Part shown: positions 8,612 to 17,599 of the stretch, one piece after another
How the letters are laid out: the number at the start of each line of letters is the position of its first letter
Numbering within the stretch: position 1 is the stretch's first letter
Made by a program: the position numbers and the translations under genes
Notes under the pieces: model-generated
Told to the model about the DNA's origin: nothing
Database searches by the model: none
What the model saw: the letters and a program-made list of their open reading frames with translations, nothing else
Source: ENR-C20 sp942493145
GTDB lineage: Bacteria; Bacillota; Clostridia; Acetivibrionales; DTU013
Reading direction: 5' to 3'
Length of the DNA: 64,000 nt
NCBI GenBank assembly: GCA_942493145.1
Contig: OW818679.1
Location: 3,472,001 to 3,536,000, forward strand

Positions 8612-9586
8612 TTGAACAGGCTTATCTCTAATTTTTTCGATATTTGCGCTTTGGCTGATATGCATAAAGAAAAAAGCAAAGTCAGTCGTTTTTATGAATC
8701 GAGGAATCCGGCAATCCCTATAGAAGAACTAAAATCTTTTTATCCGGACCCGACAGTTCCTGACGTTATCTTTGAACAAATTGATTCAAGGGATAATTAT
8801 AACGTTGGAAGATTCAAATTTAAAAGTGAGATACCCGGGAATGGTGATTCAAACGCATTTGCTGCTGGCGACTATTATAAAAATAAAAAAACCGACGCCA
8901 AAACCAGTGTCATTTTTGTTCACGGCTGGAGAATGAAGAGTTTCGATAAATTTGATAATATATATCTCAATGTTTTTAAGGAAATGGGCTATAACATTTT
9001 TACATTTGAACTGCCGCATCATTTCAGCAGGGAATCAAAGACTTCTCTCTATAACGGAGAATTGATGGTAACAACAGATATTGACAGCACATTACTTTCC
9101 ATAAAACAATCCATCACTGATTTGAGATCATTTATCCAGTATTTGAAATCAAAGAACAATAAAGTTGTTCTTATTGGGATTAGTCTGGGCGGTTTTTTTG
9201 CAAATCTGACCGCTGTTCTTGAGGAAAAAATCGATGTACTCATATCTGTGATGTATGCAAACAGTATTCCTTTTTGTGTTTGGAAATCTATCCCCGGCAA
9301 ATATATTAAGCAAGATTTTGAGGCTCATGGATACACATTTGAAAAATTGAAAGACTACTGGTCGATAATGGTTCCAAGCAACTTCAAACCAGCAATCCCA
9401 AAGGAAAAGATACTTCTTATAAGCGGCATTTATGACAAATATGTTCTTATGGAAGATACCAATCTTCTCTGGGAAGCGTGGGACAAGCCCAAGAGACTTC
9501 TGTTCCGCTGTGGCCATTCCGGCATTGTTTTTTGTAAAAACAAGATCCGCGAAGCCTCCCTGGATTTTTTGAAAGATGCGTTATGA
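8612..9586 (+). CDS. Alpha/beta-hydrolase fold protein
   Basis: This 324-aa protein has the hallmarks of an alpha/beta hydrolase: the oxyanion block VHGWRM near residue 109, the nucleophile elbow GISLGG near residue 190, a probable acid in SGIYDKY near residue 274 and a catalytic histidine in RCGHSG near residue 305. No signal peptide or membrane segment is seen, so it is probably cytoplasmic. It starts with TTG, supported by AAGGTAAGGGG upstream. It is the only plus-strand gene of the accessory island and is divergent from an XRE regulator whose likely operators fill the intergenic region. The substrate is unknown. It could make or destroy a small signal for the neighbouring two-component system, or act as an effector; both ideas are inference. 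Confidence 0.85.
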   Translation: MNRLISNFFDICALADMHKEKSKVSRFYESRNPAIPIEELKSFYPDPTVPDVIFEQIDSRDNYNVGRFKFKSEIPGNGDSNAFAAGDYYKNKKTDAKTSVIFVHGWRMKSFDKFDNIYLNVFKEMGYNIFTFELPHHFSRESKTSLYNGELMVTTDIDSTLLSIKQSITDLRSFIQYLKSKNNKVVLIGISLGGFFANLTAVLEEKIDVLISVMYANSIPFCVWKSIPGKYIKQDFEAHGYTFEKLKDYWSIMVPSNFKPAIPKEKILLISGIYDKYVLMEDTNLLWEAWDKPKRLLFRCGHSGIVFCKNKIREASLDFLKDAL

Positions 9587-9607
9587 ATGGTAACTATTTT
9601 AAATGTA

Positions 9608-11794
9608 TTAAAATTGCATATCAACGATTTCATTTTTCTTAAGCATATGTAAAAAATCTGCACCAATACATGTTTTTAAAGAAAATATTCGTAAGCCTGA
9701 ATTTGCAAAGCAAATTTCAAGTAGATCAGCTTTTTGATTTATCGCTCGAACATCACCGACTCCATACTTTTTATGAATAACAGTTATCCCCATATTTAAG
9801 TTGTTTTCCGTAACATGACCCAAATCAATATAGTTATCCGAACATATTAAATTATTATTAGTAACTGCTATAGGTTTTGGTTTATTATATGCAGACATAA
9901 ATTGTCCAATAAAACGAGAAGGATTCACTTTCCTCCCATCTGAAAAATCAGATGTCAGAAACTCAAGATGGTGTCTAGCTCTTGTCGCACCAACGTAAAA
10001 AAGGCGTACCTCTTCTTCCATAAGCGTTTTGCTCCCGTCATTGTATTCACTTATGCTATTCGCTGTTGGAAACTGTCCATCAAAAAGATCAACAATATAT
10101 ACTTTATTGAATTCTAGACCTTTACTCGAATGAATTGTAGAAAGTGTTACCGCATTTTTCTCCTTGTTGAATTTAGCGTTGTCCATTATTTGTTGTAGCT
10201 GTTTCAGCCTGTTTTTAAAGTCTAGTATACTTCCTGTTTTGGCAGCAATGTTTTTCAATACACTTACAATTTGCATCAAATTATCTGTGGTCTCACTCCC
10301 ACTACTACTTTGTCTTTTTAAAAATTCTCCATATTCCATATCATGCTCAATGAACTCAATGGCATCCCGTGCTTTCATACTGGCTACTTTACCAAGGTTA
10401 TTCTTTATATCTTTGAGTTTTAATTGTTGCTTCTCTGTCAAGTTAGGATAATCTAAAAGAACATCAAATAAATTCTGTTTCAAATGTCTGTTTTCAATTA
10501 CATATTCAACAATAGCTTTTGAAAGATATGCATTCATTTTATAGTATATCTGATTAAATGCACCAATATCATTCAAATTGCAAGAAAGGTCCATAAATGA
10601 AATAATATCATTTGTTACCCAATGCTTGAAGAAATTAATCTTAGCTTCCCTGAGATAAAATGGGATACTGCATCTGCTAAATATATCAGCTAATGGGACA
10701 GCCGATACATTATTTCTATAAAGTACAGCAACTTCAGAAAAGTCTTCTTCATTTTTCAATATGGATGCAATATGTTCATATTGATCATTTTTATCCTTCA
10801 GACAATTGAGCTTAGCTGGCGCTCCCTCTTCCCTGTCCGAAAACATATTTTTATCATGACGTTCATTATTTTGTTTAATGAACTTATTTGCCGCATTAAC
10901 AATACCTTTTGTTGAGCGATAATTATTCTCCATCAAATATACTTTTGCACTCGGATATGTTCTCTCAAAATCCAATAAAGCTTTGGGACATGCAGCTCTG
11001 AATGTATATATGCTCTGATCCTCGTCCCCTACCATAAAAATATTGTTTCTTGGACTCGCAAGACATTTTATGATCTCATGTTGCAAATATGAAGTATCCT
11101 GAGATTCGTCTATGTTTATATATTTATACTTGTTTCTGTATGAGTTGATCAGGTCTTCATTTGCATGAAATAATTCAAGAGTTTTTGTAAGCATATCATC
11201 AAAATCAATATACTGGTTTTGTTTCTTGTATGCTTCGTAACTTTTGAAAATTTCAGCTATATTTTTTACACTCTCTATTTTTTCTTCGATCTCATTTTCA
11301 GGAATCATTCTGTTTTTAATATAAGAAATTGCATTCGAAAGTTCATCAAGTTTGTCATCACTAATATATGATCCATTAATTTTTTGGTTAATCTGCCGCA
11401 GTAACTGATTTTTTGTTATAGGTGCATTTTCATCATCAATAATAACTGGTAATGTCAAATTCATTTTCTGATAATAAGTTCTCAACACAGAAAAACAGAA
11501 GCTGTGTATCGTAGAAAAATGAAGGTTCACTCCTGTTTCACTTCCGAAGGCTTTCAGAAATCTCTGTTTCATATCCAACGCCGATGCTCTACTGAATGTT
11601 AATGTGAGGATATTTTCCGATTTAATTTTATTATTAATTACCATATTTGCACATCGGGAAATAATAACAGTTGTCTTTCCACCACCAGGCACTGCAAGTA
11701 ATAGAATCGGCCCCTCCACGTTTATTACGGCTTTTTGCTGTTGTTCACTTAAATGTATATTATGTTTGTCCGATAAATACTTAATAAAATCCAT
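9608..11794 (-). CDS. UvrD/PcrA-like superfamily 1 DNA helicase
   Basis: This 728-aa protein shows a full SF1A motif set: Q motif LSEQQQKAV near residue 15, Walker A AVPGGGKTT near residue 34, motif II NIDESQDTS near residue 228, motif III GDEDQSIYTFRAA, motif IV region NYRSTKGIV, motif V STIHSSKGLEFNKV and motif VI GATRARHHL. The C-terminal tail (about 670-728) resembles the small C-terminal domain of PcrA. It is convergent with the hydrolase gene. Unlike the gajB product it has no OLD-type nuclease next to it, so it is not part of a second Gabija. The next gene upstream encodes a DUF6998-like protein, beyond a 450-bp structured gap. The role may be defence or element replication. Confidence 0.9.
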   Translation of the reverse strand: MDFIKYLSDKHNIHLSEQQQKAVINVEGPILLLAVPGGGKTTVIISRCANMVINNKIKSENILTLTFSRASALDMKQRFLKAFGSETGVNLHFSTIHSFCFSVLRTYYQKMNLTLPVIIDDENAPITKNQLLRQINQKINGSYISDDKLDELSNAISYIKNRMIPENEIEEKIESVKNIAEIFKSYEAYKKQNQYIDFDDMLTKTLELFHANEDLINSYRNKYKYINIDESQDTSYLQHEIIKCLASPRNNIFMVGDEDQSIYTFRAACPKALLDFERTYPSAKVYLMENNYRSTKGIVNAANKFIKQNNERHDKNMFSDREEGAPAKLNCLKDKNDQYEHIASILKNEEDFSEVAVLYRNNVSAVPLADIFSRCSIPFYLREAKINFFKHWVTNDIISFMDLSCNLNDIGAFNQIYYKMNAYLSKAIVEYVIENRHLKQNLFDVLLDYPNLTEKQQLKLKDIKNNLGKVASMKARDAIEFIEHDMEYGEFLKRQSSSGSETTDNLMQIVSVLKNIAAKTGSILDFKNRLKQLQQIMDNAKFNKEKNAVTLSTIHSSKGLEFNKVYIVDLFDGQFPTANSISEYNDGSKTLMEEEVRLFYVGATRARHHLEFLTSDFSDGRKVNPSRFIGQFMSAYNKPKPIAVTNNNLICSDNYIDLGHVTENNLNMGITVIHKKYGVGDVRAINQKADLLEICFANSGLRIFSLKTCIGADFLHMLKKNEIVDMQF

Positions 11795-12241
11795 TTACAC
11801 AATTTACCTTTATATTTTTTATTCGGCATTATTCCTAATTAATGATCTCAAAATTACCTATAACTGAACCCACCTTCATTGGTACCATTAAGAAAACCAT
11901 ACAAATCAAGAAACAGAAAAACAAAAATAGCAAGCAATGCAAGTGTATATACACTTGCGATTTTTCGGAATTGCCTTGATCGTCAATCCCGAAAAAGCTT
12001 GTTGGGGGAACCCCAATCCCCTATGCTCCTAATAATTCTATTGGTCGGCTACGCATATTAATACGCTGTATTGCATTCCTCTGTGGATTTCTAATCTGAC
12101 TTGAAATTCTTAAGTTTTCGCATATTTATTACATGGTAATTTATTTTTACTAAATGTTTCTAATCTGCTTCAATATTTCTGGCAATCGTTTCTTCTCATT
12201 TCTTTCATTGGTCTTAAAGCGAGCAAATTCCCTTTGATGAA
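11795..12241. other. 450-bp structured non-coding region, candidate oriT or mobilisation remnant
   Basis: Three inverted repeats lie in a row: the perfect 20-bp palindrome GCAAGTGTATATACACTTGC at 11,939-11,958; a 13-bp arm pair with one mismatch (TTTTTCGGAATTG at 11,961-11,973 and CAATCCCGAAAAA at 11,984-11,996); and TTGGGG-GAA-CCCCAA at 12,002-12,016. The string TTTCTAATCTG occurs near 12,088 and again near 12,157. No convincing gene is present. Consecutive dyads followed by a GC-rich hairpin resemble transfer origins of mobilisable Bacillota elements, and none is seen beside mobC, so this is a candidate oriT. It could also be a remnant of another element. Confidence 0.4.
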
Positions 12242-12967
12242 TTAAGCTTGACACCCTGGACACTTGCGTAGCCAGATATCACACCCATTCGCTTCATAAA
12301 AAAAGCCGCATTTCCCACATTTCATTTGATAGAGTTTTTGTCCAGTATGTGTTCTTTCTTTTCCTGTTATCCCACAATTCTCTTGGTTATTCTTGTTGAT
12401 ATATCCAACATCTGTCGTTGATTTTGAATATTGCTTGGATAATCCTTGTTGATTCATTTTATTACTTTCTTTACGAATCTGTTTTCTAAACTTTGTTATT
12501 TCATGTATTGCAGGAATACGTTCACTCGGTTTGACCTTGGTATCCTCTTGGTATAGCATTGAAACAGACATATACCTATTATTGTGCTTTTTATACTCAT
12601 AGGATTTAATATAAGGAACTGCGCCAGGTCCATTATAAATCTCCTGCACTTCTCCCGTTCTTCGATTCATATAAAGAGCAATTAGATTATCTGGTTGTTC
12701 TGATATAACTATTGTACTCCCTTGCGTCATTTTAATCTGCACATTTCGTCCATCTGGTGCTTCCCCATCATGTATTGCAGCAGATGCTTCGTATAGTTTA
12801 ATACCGTAATGATAAGAAGCTAATACTTCTCCAATAGAACCAACTAGATGCCCATCTAAAGTAAAATGTCGTCCTTTAAATGTTTGTTCTAAATTATGTA
12901 CAATTTGAATTAGTTGTTGCACATTTTGGTGTGCCAAATCAATTTGCTCTATTGTATAGTCTTCCAT
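12242..12967 (-). CDS. DUF6998-like protein with C-terminal zinc ribbon
   Basis: This 241-aa protein has an N-terminal domain of about 150 residues (including GRHFTLDGHLVGSIGEVLASYHYG and VQIKMTQGSTIVI in separate blocks) that resembles DUF6998. I read the E/QIK pattern as reminiscent of a restriction-endonuclease-like fold, but this is inference. After a Gln/Asn-rich linker the last 30 residues carry two CxxC pairs (CGKC and CPGC), a probable zinc ribbon. The ATG follows GGAGAC. It lies directly downstream of the YobI-like NTPase gene on the same strand, with a 110-bp gap containing two ATAAACATTAG repeats, and may work with it. The function is unknown. Confidence 0.65.
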   Translation of the reverse strand: MEDYTIEQIDLAHQNVQQLIQIVHNLEQTFKGRHFTLDGHLVGSIGEVLASYHYGIKLYEASAAIHDGEAPDGRNVQIKMTQGSTIVISEQPDNLIALYMNRRTGEVQEIYNGPGAVPYIKSYEYKKHNNRYMSVSMLYQEDTKVKPSERIPAIHEITKFRKQIRKESNKMNQQGLSKQYSKSTTDVGYINKNNQENCGITGKERTHTGQKLYQMKCGKCGFFYEANGCDIWLRKCPGCQA

Positions 12968-13021
12968 TCTGGTTCTGTCTCCTTACTATTTTGTTTTCAT
13001 CATAAGAATTGTTTTATAGTT

Positions 13022-13080
13022 ATAAACATTAGACGAAGTTCGGCTCTTCAGGCACAGAATGCCTTGTGAATAAACATTAG
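13022..13080. repeat. Direct repeat ATAAACATTAG with a hairpin between
   Basis: ATAAACATTAG occurs at 13,022-13,032 and 13,070-13,080, 48 bp apart. The second copy overlaps the stop codon of the NTPase gene. Between them AGGCA-CAGAA-TGCCT can form a short hairpin. No T-run follows on the minus strand, so it is not a standard terminator. Confidence 0.4.
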
Positions 13081-16000
13081 TCCAGTATCACGTGTCCTAT
13101 ACTTCGCGGCCTGTTTTTTATAATTATATACCTATCATTGTTCCTCTCGTCATCACGGTATTCGTAAATCCAGCCATTCAATTTGAGTGCATCCAGTATC
13201 GTAGAAACATCCCCACTCTTTTCATAATTCCTACGGCCTCCACCTTTCGAAAATATTCCCTTCAAATCAGAAAGTTCCAATTCATCGAAATGAGTGATAC
13301 AAGTGTCCTCGTTTAGCACCGGTATTGCCATTGCAAAGAGCATGATCTTCTGGTCGCGGGTTACCGCTTCTACTTGAAGCAAAATAGATAGCAGGTTATC
13401 ATCCACCGCCATATTGTTGGTAATAATCTCCCTAACTCCCTCTGCTGCTAATGTAGCTATCACCGCCTGCGCCTTCGCTCCATATTGCAAATAGTGTGAA
13501 TAGAGATGCTGCTTGTCCTCTGCTTTTAAATTATGGGTTATAATATATGCGTTAACCGCATCAGAGTATCGCTTCCCAACAATGGAAATCTGCTCATTAG
13601 TAAAGGCGATTAACCCTGCTTTTTGGTCATCATCAATATTCCACGTGATGATTTGAAGTGCTTCATCAAGCCTAAATATTTCGGTCGCTTGTAACGCAAG
13701 ATACTCGTCGAGATTCCGTTGGACAAACGCATAGAGGTGTTTTCTATACTTTTCACGAACAAATCTCAAACTCTCCGTATCCATTTGCAAGATTCCTTCG
13801 CCAATAAGCACTTCGAATTTTTCATCAGCGATGTCATCGGCATTAAAATTGTTGAAATAATAACCCAAATCGACCAGTATTTTTCTGTATTTATCAGTGG
13901 CGATGCCGTTACATATTGCAACTACAACATATAGGCTCTCTGCTGCTTCCTTTCCAAAAACATCAGCGGTGGGCGTAAAATCGACTTCTGATGTTGCATT
14001 ATTTATATATTCGGTAAGAATTGCATCAATCCCGTGCTTCTGGTAGTAGTTTATAAAATTGATTACAGAAAACGCGACTATTCCTCGATTTATCATTACT
14101 GTCCAAAGGTTGGATTCCGTAACTTGTGTAATTTCAGCAATAATCGTAGAGAGCAATTCGATGTACTGTTTCTTCGCGGCAACCTCTACATCAGAGTTAT
14201 TTAATAGGCTAATGGCAACGCTCTCGTCATCAGATATGTTACCGTGACAATTAGTGAGAACTATTTCCGTATACGCGGACATATTTTCAGAAACATACCC
14301 CCTCAACGGGGAGTCAGCACGGCTCTGTATCAGCGTATAATTCTTATGGGTAACTTCAGAGTCGCTTTCGATGTCATATTCTTTTTTGAGCATTAATGAG
14401 ATGTTCTCAAAGGTAAGGGCGTATAAACTCCTCCGATAAACTTCATCAAACAGGTTTTTGTCTGCTTTGTCATAATCAATCCTGGCAAATGAAACGTTAA
14501 TTAGCGAAAAGCCGGAAATCAGTCTATTTATGTCAGGCTGCTCAATGTCTAAGTAATCCTGGCAATGGGAGATGTATTCGGTCAAACAATTATCAACATT
14601 GACTGAAATGATTGCGCCCTCATCGGAGAAGTAAAGCGTGTCTATTGAATACCGCCGAATCTGAGCGGAAGGCAAGGCTTTACCCCGCAACGCAAGGGAA
14701 AAGAAATCTGACCATTGTACATTTATTCTGACAACAAGTTGCTTGTGAACTTTGCCCGTATCATAAAATTTGGACACAAAACCGAAGTTGCTCGTCCCCC
14801 TAATTTGTGCGATAAGCGTTTTCAGATATGTGGCATATTTCAATATTGCGTCGTTAAGAAGCAGGCATTCAAGCAGGTCAAAATTCAATGCTTCTTCTTG
14901 TTCAAACTCCACATCTCTGAGAACGGGAGATTCAATGACTTTTTTTGGTTCTCTGAGTGTATATGTGTACTCTGCACCGCGCCTATCGGTAATGCGTCGT
15001 AAAAAAGTCTTGTCGTTTGCGCTTATGCTATCATCATAAAAATATGTCATGTAATCGGTATATGTTTCATCAATGTAGCCACTACGAATCAGGAATTTGA
15101 GAAGAGCGAAATAATCGCTACCCTTAATCTCTTTGAACTCACTGACCTCGTCAATTTCATTGATATGGATGACGGCAAAAGCGCCATCAATGTTATTTCT
15201 GGTTATAAGATCTTTCAGTTTTTTTGTCCGCATCAAAACAATTTTGTGTTCAATTTCAGCCAGTTCGGATTCGAATTTTGGTAAATTCCCATCCAATATA
15301 TCTTGAACAGCTTGTTTTCTTTGGGAAAGTTCGGTATCATATTGCTTTTTCTTTTCCTGAGATTCTTTTGTCAATTGGCTACTATTATAGGGCATTCTGG
15401 GCAGTTGGTTGCATTTTGCGGCATAAGCATCATCTAATTCTTGTTGAGAAGTCAAGGTTTCTTTTTTTGCCCACTCCATTCTGTCAAGCAATTCTTGCCT
15501 TTGCCCTTTTGCTGATTCTAAGGATTCATCAATTAAACGTGGCTTATGTTCAAACAATGTGAAAACAAAACCTCTAGCGAGTTGCAGGTCGCTAAAGTCA
15601 CGAGGGAACAGGTTTTTATATGCAATCATCGCCATCATTTTATTCCAATCCAAATCCGTGGTGTTCAAGCGATGAATATACACCACGAACTCATTGTAAA
15701 TATTCTTGAGGATTCGCATATCGTCAACGTACAACGACAGGCTTTGCAGAAAACTCTGGTCGAACTCATCAAGCAGATTTCCCTCTTTCAAGTGTTTCAG
15801 GAACTGCTCGTAAGAGTTGGAACTATCCACAACGGGTACTATTGGGATAATATAATCGAAGAATTTTGTCCTATCTTTTGAAACAAAAATATCATCACGT
15901 AACAAATAGAAGAACCTAAGCGGTACAAATTTGCCGCCATACTCTTTCATTCGTTGAATGTTGACGAGTGTGTTCACCTCGCGTAGCCGCTCGAAAATAC

Positions 16001-16754
16001 GGCTGGCGTTAAATCTATCCATATCTTCGAAGACAATTACATCCGCTTCTACGCTTTCAAATAGGTACAGAACTTCGTTGAGGTATTTGTCAAAGTAGGA
16101 ATCATCCTGCTCTTCGAAAATTTCTATCTCATTGCCTTGCAGACTGATTTTACGGAATATATTCTTGTTTTTTTGTGCCTTTATAAGCAAAAATATAAAA
16201 GAAACAGAGCAAGCAGCACAAATCAAGGTGGCAGGGATAGTCGCATATGGGCTGAACAATACTAATAATATGCTCTTCACCCAATTGTCCGGCAACGCCG
16301 CAACAAACGAAGCTACTCTCAATGATGAGAGCAGAAATACAATACTCCCAATGAACAAACTTGCAAATGCAGTTAACAAAGCGAGGTTCTTCGAACTAAC
16401 ACCTTTTTTGACTCTGAAGTTTGTTTGCGGAATTCTTTCTGCTGGTATCTGATGTATTATCTGGTTCAGTATCTTTCCTTCAAGAACGGACTCTTTGACA
16501 GCCTCCTCCGATTCGCTGTTCTCCTGCTCGGGAATACGAAAATGAGCAAGAGAAATATGTACAAAGCGATAATCTTTGTGCTTTGTTTTGTATGATTCGA
16601 GTATGCTGCTTTTGCCTGCACTGTATGCGCCGGAAATAGCCACATTTTTTACATCTGAGTTATCAAAGGCAAAGTTAATTGCCTCCTCGTACACGGATAT
16701 ATCGGCATTACTCACAGGTGTGAGTTTTTGAAAAAAATACTTTTTATCCTCCAT
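13077..16754 (-). CDS. YobI/KAP-like membrane P-loop NTPase
   Basis: This protein of about 1,225 aa has Walker A GAYSAGKSS at residues 42-50, two strongly hydrophobic segments at about 123-145 and 163-192, and then Walker B ADVIVFEDMDRF near residue 240. Membrane helices between Walker A and Walker B are the signature of KAP-type NTPases, and the N-terminal block (YEEAINFAFDN, VKNVAISGAY) matches the YobI family. The remaining 900 residues are mostly helical with no recognised effector. KAP/STAND-type NTPases are repeatedly found in defence islands, where they act as phage sensors or membrane effectors. The start at 16,754 is preferred (AAGGGTG 8 bp upstream); the frame is open to 16,814. The neighbours are a DUF6998-like gene downstream and a DNA glycosylase-like gene upstream, on the same strand. 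Confidence 0.8.
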   Translation of the reverse strand: MEDKKYFFQKLTPVSNADISVYEEAINFAFDNSDVKNVAISGAYSAGKSSILESYKTKHKDYRFVHISLAHFRIPEQENSESEEAVKESVLEGKILNQIIHQIPAERIPQTNFRVKKGVSSKNLALLTAFASLFIGSIVFLLSSLRVASFVAALPDNWVKSILLVLFSPYATIPATLICAACSVSFIFLLIKAQKNKNIFRKISLQGNEIEIFEEQDDSYFDKYLNEVLYLFESVEADVIVFEDMDRFNASRIFERLREVNTLVNIQRMKEYGGKFVPLRFFYLLRDDIFVSKDRTKFFDYIIPIVPVVDSSNSYEQFLKHLKEGNLLDEFDQSFLQSLSLYVDDMRILKNIYNEFVVYIHRLNTTDLDWNKMMAMIAYKNLFPRDFSDLQLARGFVFTLFEHKPRLIDESLESAKGQRQELLDRMEWAKKETLTSQQELDDAYAAKCNQLPRMPYNSSQLTKESQEKKKQYDTELSQRKQAVQDILDGNLPKFESELAEIEHKIVLMRTKKLKDLITRNNIDGAFAVIHINEIDEVSEFKEIKGSDYFALLKFLIRSGYIDETYTDYMTYFYDDSISANDKTFLRRITDRRGAEYTYTLREPKKVIESPVLRDVEFEQEEALNFDLLECLLLNDAILKYATYLKTLIAQIRGTSNFGFVSKFYDTGKVHKQLVVRINVQWSDFFSLALRGKALPSAQIRRYSIDTLYFSDEGAIISVNVDNCLTEYISHCQDYLDIEQPDINRLISGFSLINVSFARIDYDKADKNLFDEVYRRSLYALTFENISLMLKKEYDIESDSEVTHKNYTLIQSRADSPLRGYVSENMSAYTEIVLTNCHGNISDDESVAISLLNNSDVEVAAKKQYIELLSTIIAEITQVTESNLWTVMINRGIVAFSVINFINYYQKHGIDAILTEYINNATSEVDFTPTADVFGKEAAESLYVVVAICNGIATDKYRKILVDLGYYFNNFNADDIADEKFEVLIGEGILQMDTESLRFVREKYRKHLYAFVQRNLDEYLALQATEIFRLDEALQIITWNIDDDQKAGLIAFTNEQISIVGKRYSDAVNAYIITHNLKAEDKQHLYSHYLQYGAKAQAVIATLAAEGVREIITNNMAVDDNLLSILLQVEAVTRDQKIMLFAMAIPVLNEDTCITHFDELELSDLKGIFSKGGGRRNYEKSGDVSTILDALKLNGWIYEYRDDERNNDRYIIIKNRPRSIGHVILD

Positions 16755-16866
16755 GAGAAACACCCTTTCGCTTACCATTACCGCACTTTCAAGCGGCTCG
16801 CCAGCCATAACCAAATCTCATACCAATTGCTCATTTTTGCTATAATAGCAAGGCTACCAACCTGCC

Positions 16867-16881
16867 GATTATTAGCCTTAT
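16867..16881. repeat. Island repeat copy 1 (GATTATTAGCCTTAT)
   Basis: First of three copies of a roughly 20-bp sequence found only in gaps between accessory genes here. This copy lies 53 bp or more upstream of the NTPase start codons and downstream of the glycosylase stop. It shares GATTATTAGCCTTAT with copy 3, and both are preceded about 20 bp earlier by TTGCTATA. Confidence 0.55.
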
Positions 16882-16918
16882 GAATATACAGATAGTGCTT
16901 GTCCAATAATGATTACAT

Positions 16919-17410
16919 TTATATTTCTAATATAGTCATTTTCCACTTACTTTTCTTTTCGTTAATTGTTTTCACATACCTCCCAGGAGTAGGACTTGTT
17001 GAAGGAACTGTTATGCATAATATAGTTTTATAATAATCCTTGAAATACTTTTTAAAATAATCTCTAACTTTTGTCCCATTTAATATAATAAGTTTAATAT
17101 TTGGATAATCTCGAAAGAATTCCTTAAAATCGTTTGGGGTTTCATTGCTTATGGCAGCATCAAGAGCTCCTTCTCTGTTTCCGTAATCTAATATATCCCA
17201 CAAAGCTAATTTATGGGCCAGTATGAATTTACACCTATCCGAATAATCGCTATCAACCGGTTCATTGTATACTGCATAGATAATTTGCCAAAACTGATTT
17301 CTTGGATCTGCATAGTATTCATTTATTTCTAAAGATTTTGTACCGGGTAATGTACCCAATATTAAAATCTGAGATTGTTTATTTATAATTGGTCCAAAGC
17401 ACCTTGGCAT
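16919..17410 (-). CDS. DNA-deoxyinosine/uracil glycosylase-like protein (UDG superfamily)
   Basis: This 163-aa protein matches the short hypoxanthine/deoxyinosine glycosylase branch (family 6) of the uracil-DNA glycosylase superfamily. The N-terminal motif is LILGTLPGTKSL at residues 15-26, followed by YYADPRNQFW near residue 32; the C-terminal part has ILNGTKVRDYF and VPSTSPTPGR. Such enzymes excise deaminated adenine from DNA. Here the gene sits in a defence-like island with its own GGAGAC Shine-Dalgarno and a repeat copy 17 bp upstream of the ATG. It could repair host DNA or attack phage DNA with deaminated or modified bases. The second idea is inference from location only. Confidence 0.8.
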   Translation of the reverse strand: MPRCFGPIINKQSQILILGTLPGTKSLEINEYYADPRNQFWQIIYAVYNEPVDSDYSDRCKFILAHKLALWDILDYGNREGALDAAISNETPNDFKEFFRDYPNIKLIILNGTKVRDYFKKYFKDYYKTILCITVPSTSPTPGRYVKTINEKKSKWKMTILEI

Positions 17411-17426
17411 ATACTTGTCTCCTTCA

Positions 17427-17446
17427 TATTATTAGCCTAATCCGAA
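17427..17446. repeat. Island repeat copy 2 (TATTATTAGCCTAATCCGAA)
   Basis: Second copy of the intergenic repeat, immediately upstream of the glycosylase Shine-Dalgarno. It shares ATTATTAGCCT and ATCCGAA with copy 3. Confidence 0.5.
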
Positions 17447-17599
17447 TCTCACGCACATTACTATAATAAAAATACTGAGGAGTTCAGATACCTGTTAAAA
17501 GCAATTCAAATATAGACTTTCGAAAGTTGCTGTTCTGTTTCCACTATGCTTATAAACCGAAATAACCCCCTAAAATCTTAACTTTGGTACATTCATATA

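Noticed and set aside
9608..11794. The UvrD-like helicase as part of a second Gabija system
   Set aside because: No OLD-type nuclease is adjacent, and its C-terminal region looks PcrA-like. It is called a separate helicase.
12062..12241. Remnant coding sequence on the minus strand (a short tail ending near 12,150)
   Set aside because: Only about 30 codons without start or recognisable family; kept as non-coding.
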